DNA of 64,000 nt, taken from the NCBI GenBank assembly GCA_032622095.1, contig CP136061.1, forward strand, positions 12,043,287-12,107,286, given 5' to 3'. Of this stretch, positions 36,491-49,030 are shown in pieces. The notes below the pieces were generated by a model that worked only from the letters and a program-made list of their open reading frames with translations, did not search any database and had not been told where the DNA came from. The stretch comes from Siphonodentalium dalli (Eukaryota; Mollusca; Scaphopoda; Gadilida; Siphonodentaliidae). Every line of letters begins with the position of its first letter. Position 1 is the stretch's first letter. The position numbers were made by a program, and so were the translations under genes.

Positions 36491-37772
36491 TGGTGGGTGT
36501 TTCTGTATTCTGCATTGTTCATGCCTGTATCGTTGTGGTGAGGTACCGGTGGGTGTTTCTGTATTCTGCATTGTTCATGCCTGTATCGTTGTGGTGAGGT
36601 ACCGGTGGGTGTTTCTGTATTCTGCATTGTTCATGCCTGTATCGTTGTGGTGAGGTACCGGTGGGTGTTTCTGTATTCTGCATTGTTCATGCCTGTATCG
36701 TTGTGGTGAAGTACCGGTGGGTGTTTCTGTGTTCTGCATTGTTCATGCCTGTATCGTTGTGGTGAGGTACCGGTGGGTGTTTCTGTATTCTGCATTGTTC
36801 ATGCATGTATCGTTGTGGTGAGGTACCGGTGGGTGTTTCTGTATTCTGCATTGTTCATGCCTGTATCGTTGTGGTGAGGTACCGGTGGGTGTTTCTGTAT
36901 TCTGCATTGTTCATGCCTGTATCGTTGTGGTGAGGTACCGGTGGGTGTTTCTGTATTCTGCATTGTTCATGCCTGTATTGTTGGGGTGAGGTACCGGTGG
37001 GTGTTTCTGTATTCTGCATTGTTCATGCCTGTATCGTTGTGGTGAGGTACCGGTGGGTGTTTCTGTATTCGGCATTGTTCATGCCTGTATCGTTGTGGTG
37101 AAGTACCGGTGGGTGTTTCTGTATTCTGCATTGTTCATGCCTGTATCGTTGTGGTGAGGTACCGGTTGGTGTTTCTGTATTCTGCATTGTTCATGCCTGT
37201 ATCGTTGTGGTGAGGTACCGGTGGGTGTTTATGTATTCTGCATTGTTCATGCCTGTATCGTTGTGGTGAGGTACCGGTGGGTGTTTCTGTATTCTGCATT
37301 GTTCATGCCTGTAGCGTTGTGGTGAGGTACCGGTTGGTGTTTCTGTATTCTGCATTGTTCATGCCTGTATCGTTGTGGTGAAGTACCGGTGGGTGTTTCT
37401 GTGTTCTGCATTGTTCATGCCTGTATCGTTGTGGTGAGGTACCGGTGGGTTTTTCTGTATTCCGCATTGTTCATGCCTGTATCGTTGTGGTGAGGTACCG
37501 GTGGGTGTTTCTGTATTCTGCATTGTTCATGCCTGTATCGATGTGGTGAGGTACCGGTTGGTGTTTCTGTATTCTGCATTGTTCATGCCTGTATCGTTGT
37601 GGTGAGGTACCGGTGTGTGTTTCTGTATTCTGCATTGTTCATGCCTGTATCGTTGTGGTGAGGTACCGGTGGGTGTTTCTGTATTCTGCATTGTTCATGC
37701 CTGTATCGTTGTGGTGAGGTACCGGTGGGTGTTTCTGTATTATGCATTGTTCATGCCTGTATCGTTGTGGTG
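35942..37772 (+). repeat. Block G copy 2 (partner 29,390-31,220)
   Basis: The fourth occurrence of the GTAGCG-centred string in the window (20,396; 24,935; 30,759; 37,311). A private change is TTGGGGTGAG near 36,982. It joins domain 4 to domain 3, showing that the two domains share ancestry. Confidence 0.82.
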
Positions 37773-37929
37773 AGGTACCGGTGGGTGTTTCTGTATCCTG
37801 CATTGTTCATGCCTGTATCGTTGTGGTGAGGTACCGGTGGGTGTTTATGTATTCTGCATTGTTCATGCCTGTATCGTTGTGGTGAGGTACCGGTGGGTGT
37901 TTCTGTATTCTGCATTGTTCATGCCTGTA

Positions 37930-38270
37930 TCGTTGTGGTGAGGTACCGGTTGGTGTTTCTGTATTCTGCATTGTTCATGCATGTATCGTTGTGGTGAGGT
38001 ACCGGTGGGTGTTTCTGTATTCTGCATTGTTCATGCCTGTATCGTTGTGGTGAGGTACCGGTGGGTATTTCTGTATTCTGCATTGTTCATGCCTGTATCG
38101 TTGTGGTGATGTACCGGTGGGTGTTTCTGTATTCTGCATTGTTCATGTCTGTATCGTTGTGGTGAGGTACCGGTGGGTGTTTCTGTATTCTGCATTGTTC
38201 ATGCCTGTATCGTTGTGGTGAGGTACCGGTGGGTGTTTCTGTATTCTGCATTGTTCATGCCTGTATCGTT
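37930..38270 (+). repeat. Long-range shared string (partner about 58,425-58,750)
   Basis: The order GGTTGGTG, GCATGTATCG+GGGTG, GGGTATTT, GTGATGTACC, GGGTG+ATGTCTG matches 58,425-58,750. The rare GTGATGTACC monomer has its GAT at 38,108 and 58,598. The offset of 20,490 bp is 366 monomers minus the 6 bases lost at 50.4, 53.7 and 54.4 kb. The flanks do not match. Confidence 0.75.
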
Positions 38271-38289
38271 GTGGTGAGGTACCGGTGGG

Positions 38290-39246
38290 TGTTTCTGTAT
38301 TCTGCATTGTTCATGCCTGTATCGATGTGGTGAGGTACCGGTGGGTGTTTCTGTGTTCTGCATTGTTCATGCCTGTATCGTTGTGGTGAGGTACCGGTGG
38401 GTGTTTCTGTATTCTGCATTGTTCATGCCTGTATCGTTGTGGTGAGGTACCGGTGGGTGTTTCTGTATTATGCATTGTTCATGCCTGTATCGTTGTGGTG
38501 AGGTACCGGTGGGTGTTTATGTATTCTGCATTGTTCATGCCTGTATCGTTGTGGTGAGGTACCGGTGGGTGTTTCTGTATCCTGCATTGTTCATGCCTGT
38601 ATCGTTGTGGTGAGGTACCGGTGGGTGTTTATGTATTCTGCATTGTTCATGCCTGTATCGTTGTGGTGAGGTACCGGTGGGTGTTTCTGTATTCTGCATT
38701 GTTCATGCCTGTATCGTTGTGGTGAGGTACCGGTGGGTGTTTCTGTATTCTGCATTGTTCATGCCTGTATCGTTGTGGTGAGGTACCGGTGGGTGTTTCT
38801 GTATTCTGCATTGTTCATGCCTGTATCGTTGTGGTGAGGTACCGGTGGGTGTTTCTGTATTCTGCATTGTTCATGCCTGTATCGATGTGGTGAGGTACCG
38901 GTGGGTGTTTCTGTGTTCTGCATTGTTCATGCCTGTATCGTTGTGGTGAGGTACCGGTGGGTGTTTCTGTATTCTACATTGTTCATGCCTGTATCGTTGT
39001 CGTGAGGTACCGGTTGGTGTTTCTGTGTTCTGCATTGTTCATGCCTGTATCGATGTGGTGAGGTACCGGTGGGTGTTTCTGTATTTTGCATTGTTCATGC
39101 CTGTATCGTTGTGGTGAGGTACCGGTGGGTGTTTCTGTATTCTGCATTGTTCATGCCTGTATCGTTGTGGTGAGGTACCGGTGGGTGTTTATGTATTCTG
39201 CATTGTTCATGCCTGTATCGTTGTGGTGAGGTACCGGTGGGTGTTT
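38290..39246 (+). repeat. Block F copy (partner 34,874-35,830)
   Basis: About 950 bp matching 34,874-35,830 at 3,416 bp (61 monomers). It includes CGATG+GTGTTCTGC, TATTATGC, TATCCTGC near 38,581, TATTCTAC followed by GTCGTGAG near 38,971, and TATTTTGC near 39,074. Identity stops at 39,247 (A here, C at 35,831). Confidence 0.82.
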
Positions 39247-39249
39247 ATG

Positions 39250-40000
39250 TATTCTGCATTGTTCATGCCTGTATCGTTGTGGTGAGGTACCGGTGGGTGT
39301 TTCTGTATTCTGTATTGTTCATGCCTGTATCGTTGTGGTGAGGTACCGGTGGGTGTTTCTGTATTCCGCATTGTTCATGCCTGTATTGTTGTGGTGAGGT
39401 ACCGGTGGGTGTTTCTGTATTCTACATTGTTCATGCATGTATCGATGTGGTGAGGTACCGGTGGGTGTTTTTGTATTCCGCATTGTTCATGCCTGTATCG
39501 TTGTGGTGAGGTACCGGTGGGTGTTTCTGTATTCTGCATTGTTCATGCCTGTATCGTTGTGGTGAGGTACCGGTTGGTGTTTCTGTATTCCGCATTGTTC
39601 ATGCCTGTATCGTTGTGGTGAGGTACCGGTGGGTGTTTCTGTATTCCGCATTGTTCATGCCTGTATCGTTGTGGTGAGGTACCGGTTGGTGTTTCTGTAT
39701 TCCGCATTGTTCATGCCTGTATCGTTGTGGTGAGGTACCGGTGGGTGTTTCTGTATTCCGCATTGTTCATGTCTGTATCGTTGTGGTGAGGTACCGGTGT
39801 GTGTTTCTGTATTCTGCATTGTTCATGCCTGTATCGTTGTGGTGAGGTACCGGTGGGTGTTTCTGTATTCTGCATTGTTCATGCCTGTATCGTTGTGGTG
39901 AGGTACCGGTGTGTGTTTCTGTATTCTGCATTGTTCATGCCTGTATCGTTGTGGTGAGGTACCGGTGGGTGTTTCTGTATGCTGCATTGTTCATGCCTGT
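39250..40000. repeat. Array domain 5: TATTCCGC-rich short run
   Basis: About 750 bp of ordinary monomers between block domains. Around 39,540-39,780 GGTTGGTG+TATTCCGC alternates with GGGTG+TATTCCGC at 112 bp. The 57.66-58.02 kb segment shows a similar mixture. No gene or unique sequence is present. Confidence 0.75.
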
Positions 40001-40020
40001 ATCGATGTGGTGAGGTACCG

Positions 40021-41130
40021 GTGGGTGTTTCTGTATTCTGCATTGTTCATGCCTGTATCGTTGTGGTGAGGTACCGGTGTGTATTTCTGTATTCGGCATT
40101 GTTCATGCCTGTATCGTTGTGGTGAGGTACCGGTGTGTATTTCTGTATTCTGCATTGTTCATGCCTGTCTCGTTGTGGTGAGGTACCGGTGGGTGTTTAT
40201 GTATTCTGCATTGTTCATGCCTGTATCGTTGTGGTGAGGTACGGGTGGGTGTTTCTGTATTTTGCATTGTTCATGCCTGTATCGTTGTGGTGAGGTACCG
40301 GTTGGTGTTTCTGTATTCTGCATTGTTCATGCCTGTATCGTTGTGGTGAGGTACGGGTGGGTGTTTCTGTATTCTGCATTGTTCATGCCTGTATCGTTGT
40401 GGTGAGGTATCGGTGTGTATTTCTGTATTCTGCATTGTTCATACCTGTAGCGTTGTGGTGAGGTACCGGTGTGTGTTTCTGTATTATGCATTGTTCATGA
40501 CTGTATCGTTGTGGTGAGGTACGGGTGTGTGTTTCTGTATTCTGCATTGTTCATGCCTGTATCGTTGTGGTGAGGTACCGGTGGGTGTTTCAGTATTCTG
40601 CATTGTTATTGCCTGTATCGTTGTAGTGAGGTACCGGTGGGTGTTTCTGTATTCTGCATTGTTTATGCCTGTATCGTTGTGGTGGGGTACCGGTGGGTGT
40701 TTCTGTATTTTGCATTGTTCATGCCTGTATCGTTGTGGTGAGGTACCGGTGGGTGTTTCTGTATTCTGCATTGTTCATGTCTGTATCGTTGTGGTGAGGT
40801 ACCGGTGGGTGTTTCTGTATTCTGCATTGTTCATGCCTGTATCGTTGTGGTGAGGTACCGGTGGGTGTTCCTGTATTCTGCATTGTTCATGCCTGTATCG
40901 TTGTGGTGAGGTACCGGTGGGTGTTTCTGTATTCTGCATTGTTCATGCTTGTATCGTTGTGGTGAGGTACCGGTGGGTGTTTCTGTATGCTGCATTGTTC
41001 ATGCATGTATCGTTGTGGTGAGGTACCGGTGGGTGTTTCTGTATTCTGCATTGTTCATGCCTGTATCGTTGTGGTGAGGTACCGGTGTGTATTTCTGTAT
41101 TCTGCATTGTTCATGTCTGTATCGTTGTGG
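40021..41130 (+). repeat. Block H copy 1 (partner 43,941-45,330)
   Basis: The left part (40,021-40,470) matches 43,941-44,390 at 3,920 bp (70 monomers). The right part (40,480-41,130) matches 44,680-45,330 at 4,200 bp (75 monomers). The shared oddities ATACCTGTAGCG, TTCATGACTG, GTTTCAGTATTC and TGTTATTGCC leave little doubt. Private differences include CTCG for ATCG near 40,170 and GTTCCTG near 40,869. Confidence 0.85.
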
Positions 41131-41344
41131 TGAGGTACCGGTGGGTGTTTCTGTATTCTGCATTGTTCATGCCTGTATCGTTGTGGTGAGGTACCGGTGG
41201 GTGTTTCTGTATTCTGCATTGTTCATGCCTGTATCGATGTGGTGAGGTACCGGTTGGTGTTTTTGTATTCTGCATTGTTCATGCATGTATCGTTGTGGTG
41301 AGGTACCGGTGGGTATTTCTGTATTCTGCTTTGTTCATTCCTGT

Positions 41345-42760
41345 ATCGTTGTGGTGAGGTACCGGTGGGTATTTCTGTATTCTACATTGTTCATGCCTGT
41401 ATCGTTGTGGTGAGGTACCGGTGGGTGTTTCTGTATTCTGCATTGTTCATGCCTGTATCGTTGTGGTGAGGTACCGGTGAGTATTTCTGTATTCTGCATT
41501 GTTCATGCCTGTATCGTTGTGGTGAGGTACCGGTGGGTGTTTCTGTATTCCGCATTGTTCATGCCTGTATCGTTGTCGTGAGGTACCGGTGAGTGTTTCT
41601 GTATTCTGCATTGTTCATGCCTGTATCGTTGTGGTGAGGTACCGGTGGGTGTTTCTGTATTCTGCATTGTTCATGCCTGTATCGTTGTGGTGAGGTACCG
41701 GTGGGTGTTTCTGTATTTTGCATTGTTCATGCCTGTATCGTTGTGGTGAGGTACCGGTGGGTGTTTCTGTATTCTGCATTGTTCATGCCTGTATCGTTGT
41801 GGTGAGGTACCGGTGGGTGTTTCTGTATTTTGCATTGTTCATGCCTGTATCGTTGTGGTGAGGTACCGGTGGGTGTTTCTGTATTATGCATTGTTCATGC
41901 CTGTATCGATGTAGTGAGGTACCGGTGAGTGTTTCTGTATGCTGCATTGTTCATGCCTGTATCGTTGTGGTGAGGTACCGGTTGGTGTTTCTGTATGCTG
42001 CATTGTTCATGCCTGTATCGTTGTGGTGAGGTACCGGTGGGTGTTTCTGTATTCCGCATTGTTCATGCCTGTATCGTTGTGGTGAGGTACCGGTGGGTGT
42101 TTCTGTATTCTGCATTGTTCATGCCTGTATCGATGTAGTGAGGTACCGGTGGGTGTTTCTGTATTCTGCATTGTTCATGCCTGTATCGTTGTGGTGAGGT
42201 ACCGGTGGGTGTTTCTGTGTTCTGCATTGTTCATGCCTGTATCGTTGTGGTGAGGTACCGGTGGGTATTTCTGTATACTACATTGTTCATGCCTGTATCG
42301 TTGTGGTGAGGTACCGGTGGGTGTTTCTGTGTTCTGCATTGTTCATGTCTGTATCGTTGTGGTGAGGTACCGGTGGGTGTTTCTGTATTCTGCATTGTTC
42401 ATGCCTGTATCGTTGTGGTGAGGTACCGGTGTGTATTTCTGTATTCGGCATTGTTCATGCCTGTATCGTTGTGGTGAGGTACCGGTGTGTATTTCTGTAT
42501 TCTGCATTGTTCATGCCTGTATCGTTGTGGTGAGGTACCGGTGGGTGTTTATGTATTCTGCATTGTTCATGCCTGTATCGTTGTGGTGAGGTACGGGTGG
42601 GTGTTTCTGTATTTTGCATTGTTCATGCCTGTATCGTTGTGGTGAGGTACCGGTTGGTGTTTCTGTATTCTGCATTGTTCATGCCTGTATCGTTGTGGTG
42701 AGGTACGGGTGGGTGTTTCTGTATTCTGCATTGTTCATGCCTGTATCGTTGTGGTGAGGT
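41345..42760 (+). repeat. 28-monomer (1,568 bp) tandem duplication, left copy
   Basis: Matches 42,913-44,328 monomer by monomer: TATTCTAC, GGTGAGTATTT, GTCGTGAG, three TATTTTGC or TATTATGC monomers, CGATGTAGTG, TATGCTGC pairs, GTGTTCTGC, TATACTAC, TATTCGGC, TTTATG and TACGGG. The only difference I noted is GGGTATTT near 42,266 against GGGTGTTT near 43,834. Confidence 0.85.
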
Positions 42761-42912
42761 ACCGGTGGGTGTTTCTGTATTCTGCATTGTTCATGCCTGT
42801 ATCGTTGTGGTGAGGTACCGGTGTGTATTTCTGTATTCTGCATTGTTCATGTCTGTATCGTTGTGGTGAGGTACCGGTGGGTGTTTCTGTATTCTGCATT
42901 GTTCATGCCTGT

Positions 42913-44328
42913 ATCGTTGTGGTGAGGTACCGGTGGGTATTTCTGTATTCTACATTGTTCATGCCTGTATCGTTGTGGTGAGGTACCGGTGGGTGTTTCT
43001 GTATTCTGCATTGTTCATGCCTGTATCGTTGTGGTGAGGTACCGGTGAGTATTTCTGTATTCTGCATTGTTCATGCCTGTATCGTTGTGGTGAGGTACCG
43101 GTGGGTGTTTCTGTATTCCGCATTGTTCATGCCTGTATCGTTGTCGTGAGGTACCGGTGAGTGTTTCTGTATTCTGCATTGTTCATGCCTGTATCGTTGT
43201 GGTGAGGTACCGGTGGGTGTTTCTGTATTCTGCATTGTTCATGCCTGTATCGTTGTGGTGAGGTACCGGTGGGTGTTTCTGTATTTTGCATTGTTCATGC
43301 CTGTATCGTTGTGGTGAGGTACCGGTGGGTGTTTCTGTATTCTGCATTGTTCATGCCTGTATCGTTGTGGTGAGGTACCGGTGGGTGTTTCTGTATTTTG
43401 CATTGTTCATGCCTGTATCGTTGTGGTGAGGTACCGGTGGGTGTTTCTGTATTATGCATTGTTCATGCCTGTATCGATGTAGTGAGGTACCGGTGAGTGT
43501 TTCTGTATGCTGCATTGTTCATGCCTGTATCGTTGTGGTGAGGTACCGGTTGGTGTTTCTGTATGCTGCATTGTTCATGCCTGTATCGTTGTGGTGAGGT
43601 ACCGGTGGGTGTTTCTGTATTCCGCATTGTTCATGCCTGTATCGTTGTGGTGAGGTACCGGTGGGTGTTTCTGTATTCTGCATTGTTCATGCCTGTATCG
43701 ATGTAGTGAGGTACCGGTGGGTGTTTCTGTATTCTGCATTGTTCATGCCTGTATCGTTGTGGTGAGGTACCGGTGGGTGTTTCTGTGTTCTGCATTGTTC
43801 ATGCCTGTATCGTTGTGGTGAGGTACCGGTGGGTGTTTCTGTATACTACATTGTTCATGCCTGTATCGTTGTGGTGAGGTACCGGTGGGTGTTTCTGTGT
43901 TCTGCATTGTTCATGTCTGTATCGTTGTGGTGAGGTACCGGTGGGTGTTTCTGTATTCTGCATTGTTCATGCCTGTATCGTTGTGGTGAGGTACCGGTGT
44001 GTATTTCTGTATTCGGCATTGTTCATGCCTGTATCGTTGTGGTGAGGTACCGGTGTGTATTTCTGTATTCTGCATTGTTCATGCCTGTATCGTTGTGGTG
44101 AGGTACCGGTGGGTGTTTATGTATTCTGCATTGTTCATGCCTGTATCGTTGTGGTGAGGTACGGGTGGGTGTTTCTGTATTTTGCATTGTTCATGCCTGT
44201 ATCGTTGTGGTGAGGTACCGGTTGGTGTTTCTGTATTCTGCATTGTTCATGCCTGTATCGTTGTGGTGAGGTACGGGTGGGTGTTTCTGTATTCTGCATT
44301 GTTCATGCCTGTATCGTTGTGGTGAGGT
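42913..44328 (+). repeat. 28-monomer (1,568 bp) tandem duplication, right copy
   Basis: Direct copy of 41,345-42,760. Its right part, from TATTCGGC at 44,011 to ATACCTGTAGCG near 44,361, also matches 40,091-40,447 at 3,920 bp. It is thus a junction between two different duplications. Confidence 0.85.
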
Positions 44329-45330
44329 ATCGGTGTGTATTTCTGTATTCTGCATTGTTCATACCTGTAGCGTTGTGGTGAGGTACCGGTGGGTGTTTCT
44401 GTATTCTGCATTGTTCATGCCTGTATCGATGTAGTGAGGTACCGGTGGGTGTTTCTGTATTCTGCATTGTTCATGCCTGTATCGATGTAGTGAGGTACCG
44501 GTGGGTGTTTCTGTATTCTGCATTGTTCATGCCTGTATCGTTGTGGTGAGGTACCGGTGGGTGTTTCTGTGTTCTGCATTGTTCATGCCTGTATCGTTGT
44601 GGTGAGGTACCGGTGGGTGTTTCTGTATACTACATTGTTCATGCCTGTATCGTTGTGGTGAGGTACCGGTGGGTGTTTCTGTATTATGCATTGTTCATGA
44701 CTGTATCGTTGTGGTGAGGTACGGGTGTGTGTTTCTGTATTCTGCATTGTTCATGCCTGTATCGTTGTGGTGAGGTACCGGTGGGTGTTTCAGTATTCTG
44801 CATTGTTATTGCCTGTATCGTTGTAGTGAGGTACCGGTGGGTGTTTCTGTATTCTGCATTGTTTATGCCTGTATCGTTGTGGTGGGGTACCGGTGGGTGT
44901 TTCTGTATTTTGCATTGTTCATGCCTGTATCGTTGTGGTGAGGTACCGGTGGGTGTTTCTGTATTCTGCATTGTTCATGTCTGTATCGTTGTGGTGAGGT
45001 ACCGGTGGGTGTTTCTGTATTCTGCATTGTTCATGCCTGTATCGTTGTGGTGAGGTACCGGTGGGTGTTTCTGTATTCTGCATTGTTCATGCCTGTATCG
45101 TTGTGGTGAGGTACCGGTGGGTGTTTCTGTATTCTGCATTGTTCATGCTTGTATCGTTGTGGTGAGGTACCGGTGGGTGTTTCTGTATGCTGCATTGTTC
45201 GTGCATGTATCGTTGTGGTGAGGTACCGGTGGGTGTTTCTGTATTCTGCATTGTTCATGCCAGTATCGTTGTGGTGAGGTACCGGTGTGTATTTCTGTAT
45301 TCTGCATTGTTCATGTCTGTATCGTTGTGG
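43941..45330 (+). repeat. Block H copy 2 (partner 40,021-41,130)
   Basis: Copy of 40,021-41,130 that contains five additional monomers at about 44,390-44,670. Those five (two CGATGTAGTG, one consensus, GTGTTCTGC, TATACTAC) resemble the string at 43,680-43,860, which suggests a secondary local copying event. The right end decays, with GTTCGTGC near 45,201 and GCCAGTATCG near 45,261. Confidence 0.82.
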
Positions 45331-48049
45331 TGAGGTACCGGTTGGTGTTTCTGTATTCCGCATTGTTCATGCCTGTATCGTTGTGGTGAGGTACCGGTGG
45401 GTGTTTCTGTATGCTGCATTGTTCATGCCTGTATCGTTGTGGTGAGGTACCGGTGGGTGTTTCTGTATGCTGCATTGTTCATGCCTGTATCGTTGTGGTG
45501 AGGTACCGGTGGGTGTTTCTGTATGCTGCATTGTTCATGCCTGTATCGTTGTGGTGAGGTACCGGTGGGTCTTTCTGTATTCTGCATTGTTCATGCCTGT
45601 ATCGTTGTGGTGAGGTACCGGTGGGTGTGTCTGTATTCTGTATTGTTCATGCCTGTATCGTTGTGGTGAGGTACCGGTGGGTGTTTCTGTATGCTGCATT
45701 GTTCATGCCTGTATCGTTGTGGTGAGGTACCGGTGGGTGTTTCTGTATTCTGCATTGTTCATGTCTGTATCGTTGTGGCGAGGTACCGGTGGGTGTTACT
45801 GTATTCTGCATTGTTCATGCCTGTATCGTTCTGGTGAGGTACCGGTGTGTGTTTCTGTATTCTGCATTGTTCATGCCTGTATCGTTGTGGTGAGGTACCG
45901 GTGGGTGTTTCTGTATTCTGCATTGTTCATGCCTGTATCGTTGTGGTGAGGTACCGGTGGGTGTTTCTGTATTCTGCATTGTTCATGCCTGTATCGTTGT
46001 GGTGAGGTACCGGTTGGTGTTTCTGTATTCTGCATTGTTCATGTCTGTATCGTTGTGGTGAGGTACCGGTGAGTGTATCTGTATTCAGCATTGTTCATGC
46101 CTGTATCGTTGTGGTGAGGTACCGGTGGGTATTTCTGTATTCTGCATTGTTCATGCCTGTATCGTTGTGGTGAGGTACCGGTGTGTGTTTCTGTATTCCG
46201 CATTGTTCATGCCTGTATCGTTGTGGTGAGGTACCGGTGGGTGTTTCTGTATTCCGCATTGTTCATGCCTGTATCGTTGTAGTGAGGTACCGGTGGGTAT
46301 TTCTGTATTCTGCATTGTTCATGTCTGTATCGTTGTGGTGAGGTACCGGTGGGTGTTTCTGTATTCTGCATTGTTCATGCCTGTATCGTTGTGGTGAGGT
46401 ACCGGTGTGTGTTTCTGTATTTTGCATTGTTCATGCCTGTATCGTTGTGGTGAGGTACCGGTGTGTATTTCTGTATTTTGCATTGTTCATGTCTGTATCG
46501 TTGTGGTGAGGTACCGGTGTGTGTTTCTGTATTCTGCATTGTTCATGCCTGTAGCGTTGTGGTGAGGTAAGGGTGTGTATTTCTGTATTCTGCATTGTTC
46601 ATGCCTGTATCGTTGTGGTGAGGTACCGGTGGGTGTTTCTGTATTCTACATTGTTCATGCCTGTATCGTTGTGGTGAGGTACCGGTGGGTGTTTCTGTAT
46701 TCTACATTGTTCATGCCTGTATCGTTGTGGTGAGGTACCGGTGGGTGTTTCTGTATTCCGCATTGTTCATGCCTGTATCGTTGTGGTGAGGTACCGGTGG
46801 GTGTTTCTGTATTCTACATTGTTCATGTCTGTATCGTTGTGATGAGGTACCGGTGGGTGTTTCTGTATTCTACATTGTTCATGCCTGTATCGTTGTGATG
46901 AGGTACCGGTGGGTGTTTCTGTATTCTGCATTGTTCATGCCTGTATCGTTGTGGTGAGGTACCGGTGTGTATTTCTGTATTCTGCATTGTTCATGCCTGT
47001 ATCGTTGTGGTGAGGTACCGGTGGGTGTTTCTGTATTCTGCATTGTTCATGCCTGTATCGTTGTGGTGAGGTACCGGTGGGTGTTTCTGTATTCTGCATT
47101 GTTCATGCCTGTATCGTTGTGGTGAGGTACCGGTGGGTGTTTCTGTATTCTACATTGTTCATGCCTGTATCGTTGTGGTGAGGTACCGGTTGGTGTTTCT
47201 GTGTTCTGCATTGTTCATGCCTGTATCGTTGTGGTGAGGTACCGGTTGGTGTTTCTGTATTCTGCATTGTTCATGCCTGTATCGTTGTGGTGAGGTACCG
47301 GTTGGTATTTCTGTATTCCGCATTGTTCATGCCTGTATCGTTGTGGTGAGGTACCGGTGGGTGTTTCTGTATTCTGCATTGTTCATGCCTGTATCGTTGT
47401 GGTGAGGTACCGGTGGGTGTTTCTGTATTCTGCATTGTTCATGCCTGTATCGTTGTGGCGAGGTACCGGTGTGTGTTTCTGTATTCTGCATTGTTCATGC
47501 CTGTATCGTTGTGGTGGGGTACCGGTTGGTGTTTCTGTATTATGCATTGTTCATGCCTGTATCGTTGTGGTGAGGTACCGGTGTGTGTTTCTGTATTCTG
47601 CATTGTTCATGCCTGTATCGTTGTGGTGAGGTACCGGTTTGTGTTTATGTATTCCGCATTGTTCATGCCTGTATCGTTGTGGTGAGGTACCGGTGGGTGT
47701 TTCTGTATTCTGCATTGTTCATGCCTGTATCGTTGTGGTGAGGTACCGGTGGGTGTTTCTGTATTCTGCATTGTTCATGCCTGTATCGTTGTGGTGAGGT
47801 ACCGGTTGGTGTTTCTGTATTTTGCATTGTTCATGCCTGTATCGTTGTGGTGAGGTACCGGTGGGTGTTTCTGTATTCTGCATTGTTCATGCCTGTATCG
47901 TTGTGGTGAGGTACCGGTGGGTGTTTCTGTATTCTGCATTGTTCATGCCTGTATCGTTGTGGTGAGGTACCGGTTGGTGTTTCTGTATTTTGCATTGTTC
48001 ATGCCTGTATCGTTGTGGTGAGGTACCGGTGGGTGTTTCTGTATTCTGC

Positions 48050-49030
48050 ATTGTTCATGCCTGTATCGTTGTGGTGAGGTACCGGTGGGTGTTTATGTTT
48101 TCTGCATTGTTCATGCCTGTATCGTTGTCGTGAGGTACCGGTGGGTGTTTCTGTATTCTGCATTGTTCATGCCTGTATCGTTGTGGTGAGGTACCGGTTG
48201 GTGTTTCTGTATTCTGCATTGTTCATGCCTGTATCGTTGTGGTGAGGTACCGGTTGGTGTTTCTGTATTCCGCATTGTTCATGCCTGTATCGTTGTGGTG
48301 AGGTACCGGTGGGTGTTTCTGTATTCTGCATTGTTCATGCCTGTATCGTTGTGGTGAGGTACCGGTTGGTGTTTCTGTATTCTGCATTGTTCTTGCCTGT
48401 ATCGTTGTGGTGAGGTACCGGTGGGTGTTTCTGTATTCTGCATTGTTCATGCCTGTATCGTTGTGGTGAGGTACCGGTGGGTGTTTCTGTATTTTGCATT
48501 GTTCATGCCTGTATCGTTGTCGTGAGGTACCGGTGGGTGTTTCTGTATTTTGCATTGTTCATGCCTGTATCGTTGTCGTGAGGTACCGGTGGGTGTTTCT
48601 GTATTCTGCATTGTTCATGCCTGTATCGTTGTGGTGAGGTACCGGTGGGTGTTTATGTATTCTGCATTGTTCATGCCTGTATCGTTGTCGTGAGGTACCG
48701 GTGGGTGTTTCTGTATTCTGCATTGTTCATGCCTGTATCGTTGTGGTGAGGTACCGGTTGGTGTTTCTGTATTCTGCATTGTTCATGCCTGTATCGTTGT
48801 GGTGAGGTACCGGTTGGTGTTTCTGTATTCCGCATTGTTCATGCCTGTATCGTTGTGGTGAGGTACCGGTGGGTGTTTCTGTATTCTGCATTGTTCATGC
48901 CTGTATCGTTGTGGTGAGGTACCGGTTGGTGTTTCTGTATTCTGCATTGTTCTTGCCTGTATCGTTGTGGTGAGGTACCGGTGGGTGTTTCTGTATTCTG
49001 CATTGTTCATGCCTGTATCGTTGTCGTGAG
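48050..49030 (+). repeat. 10-monomer (560 bp) tandem duplication
   Basis: TTTATG, GTCGTGAG, two GGTTGGTG (one with TATTCCGC), GGGTG, GGTTGGTG and the rare TTCTTGCC occur in that order twice. TTCTTGCC begins at 48,391 and 48,951, 560 bp apart. The left copy has GTTTTCTGC near 48,098 where the right has GTATTCTGC. Confidence 0.82.

Larger units (their letters stand above)
31230..39250. repeat. Array domain 4: 25-, 60- and 61-monomer block copies
   Basis: About 8 kb with no indel and no gene. A recurring module (TATTATGC, TTTATG, TATCCTGC, TTTATG, several consensus monomers, CGATG, GTGTTCTGC) occurs at about 31.7-32.1, 33.1-33.5, 33.6-34.0, 34.5-34.9, 35.0-35.5 and 38.4-38.9 kb. A second module (two TATCGG, CGATG, GTCGTGAG, two GTGTGTATTT, TAGTGAG, ATGTCTG) alternates with it. 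The whole domain reads as shuffled copies of a few short strings. Confidence 0.85.
40000..45330. repeat. Array domain 6: 28-, 70- and 75-monomer block copies
   Basis: About 5.3 kb with no indel. Two long relationships dominate. One is a tandem 1,568-bp duplication. The other is a copy of 40.02-41.13 kb placed at 43.94-45.33 kb, with five extra monomers inside. TATTCGGC monomers at 40,091, 42,443 and 44,011 mark the three related strings. Confidence 0.85.

Noticed and set aside
40595-44815. Indels at TGTTATTGCC near 40,609 and 44,809, and at GTGGTGGTGT near 3,944
   Set aside because: Phase is unchanged on both sides, so these are paired substitutions rather than insertions or deletions.
1-45330. 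A special 42-monomer (2,352 bp) unit, because this offset appears at 1/2,353, 16,413/18,765 and 40,091/42,443
   Set aside because: The three pairs involve unrelated variant strings, and the last is simply the difference of the 70- and 28-monomer offsets. With many offsets present, a repeated value may be coincidence; a full offset histogram would decide.
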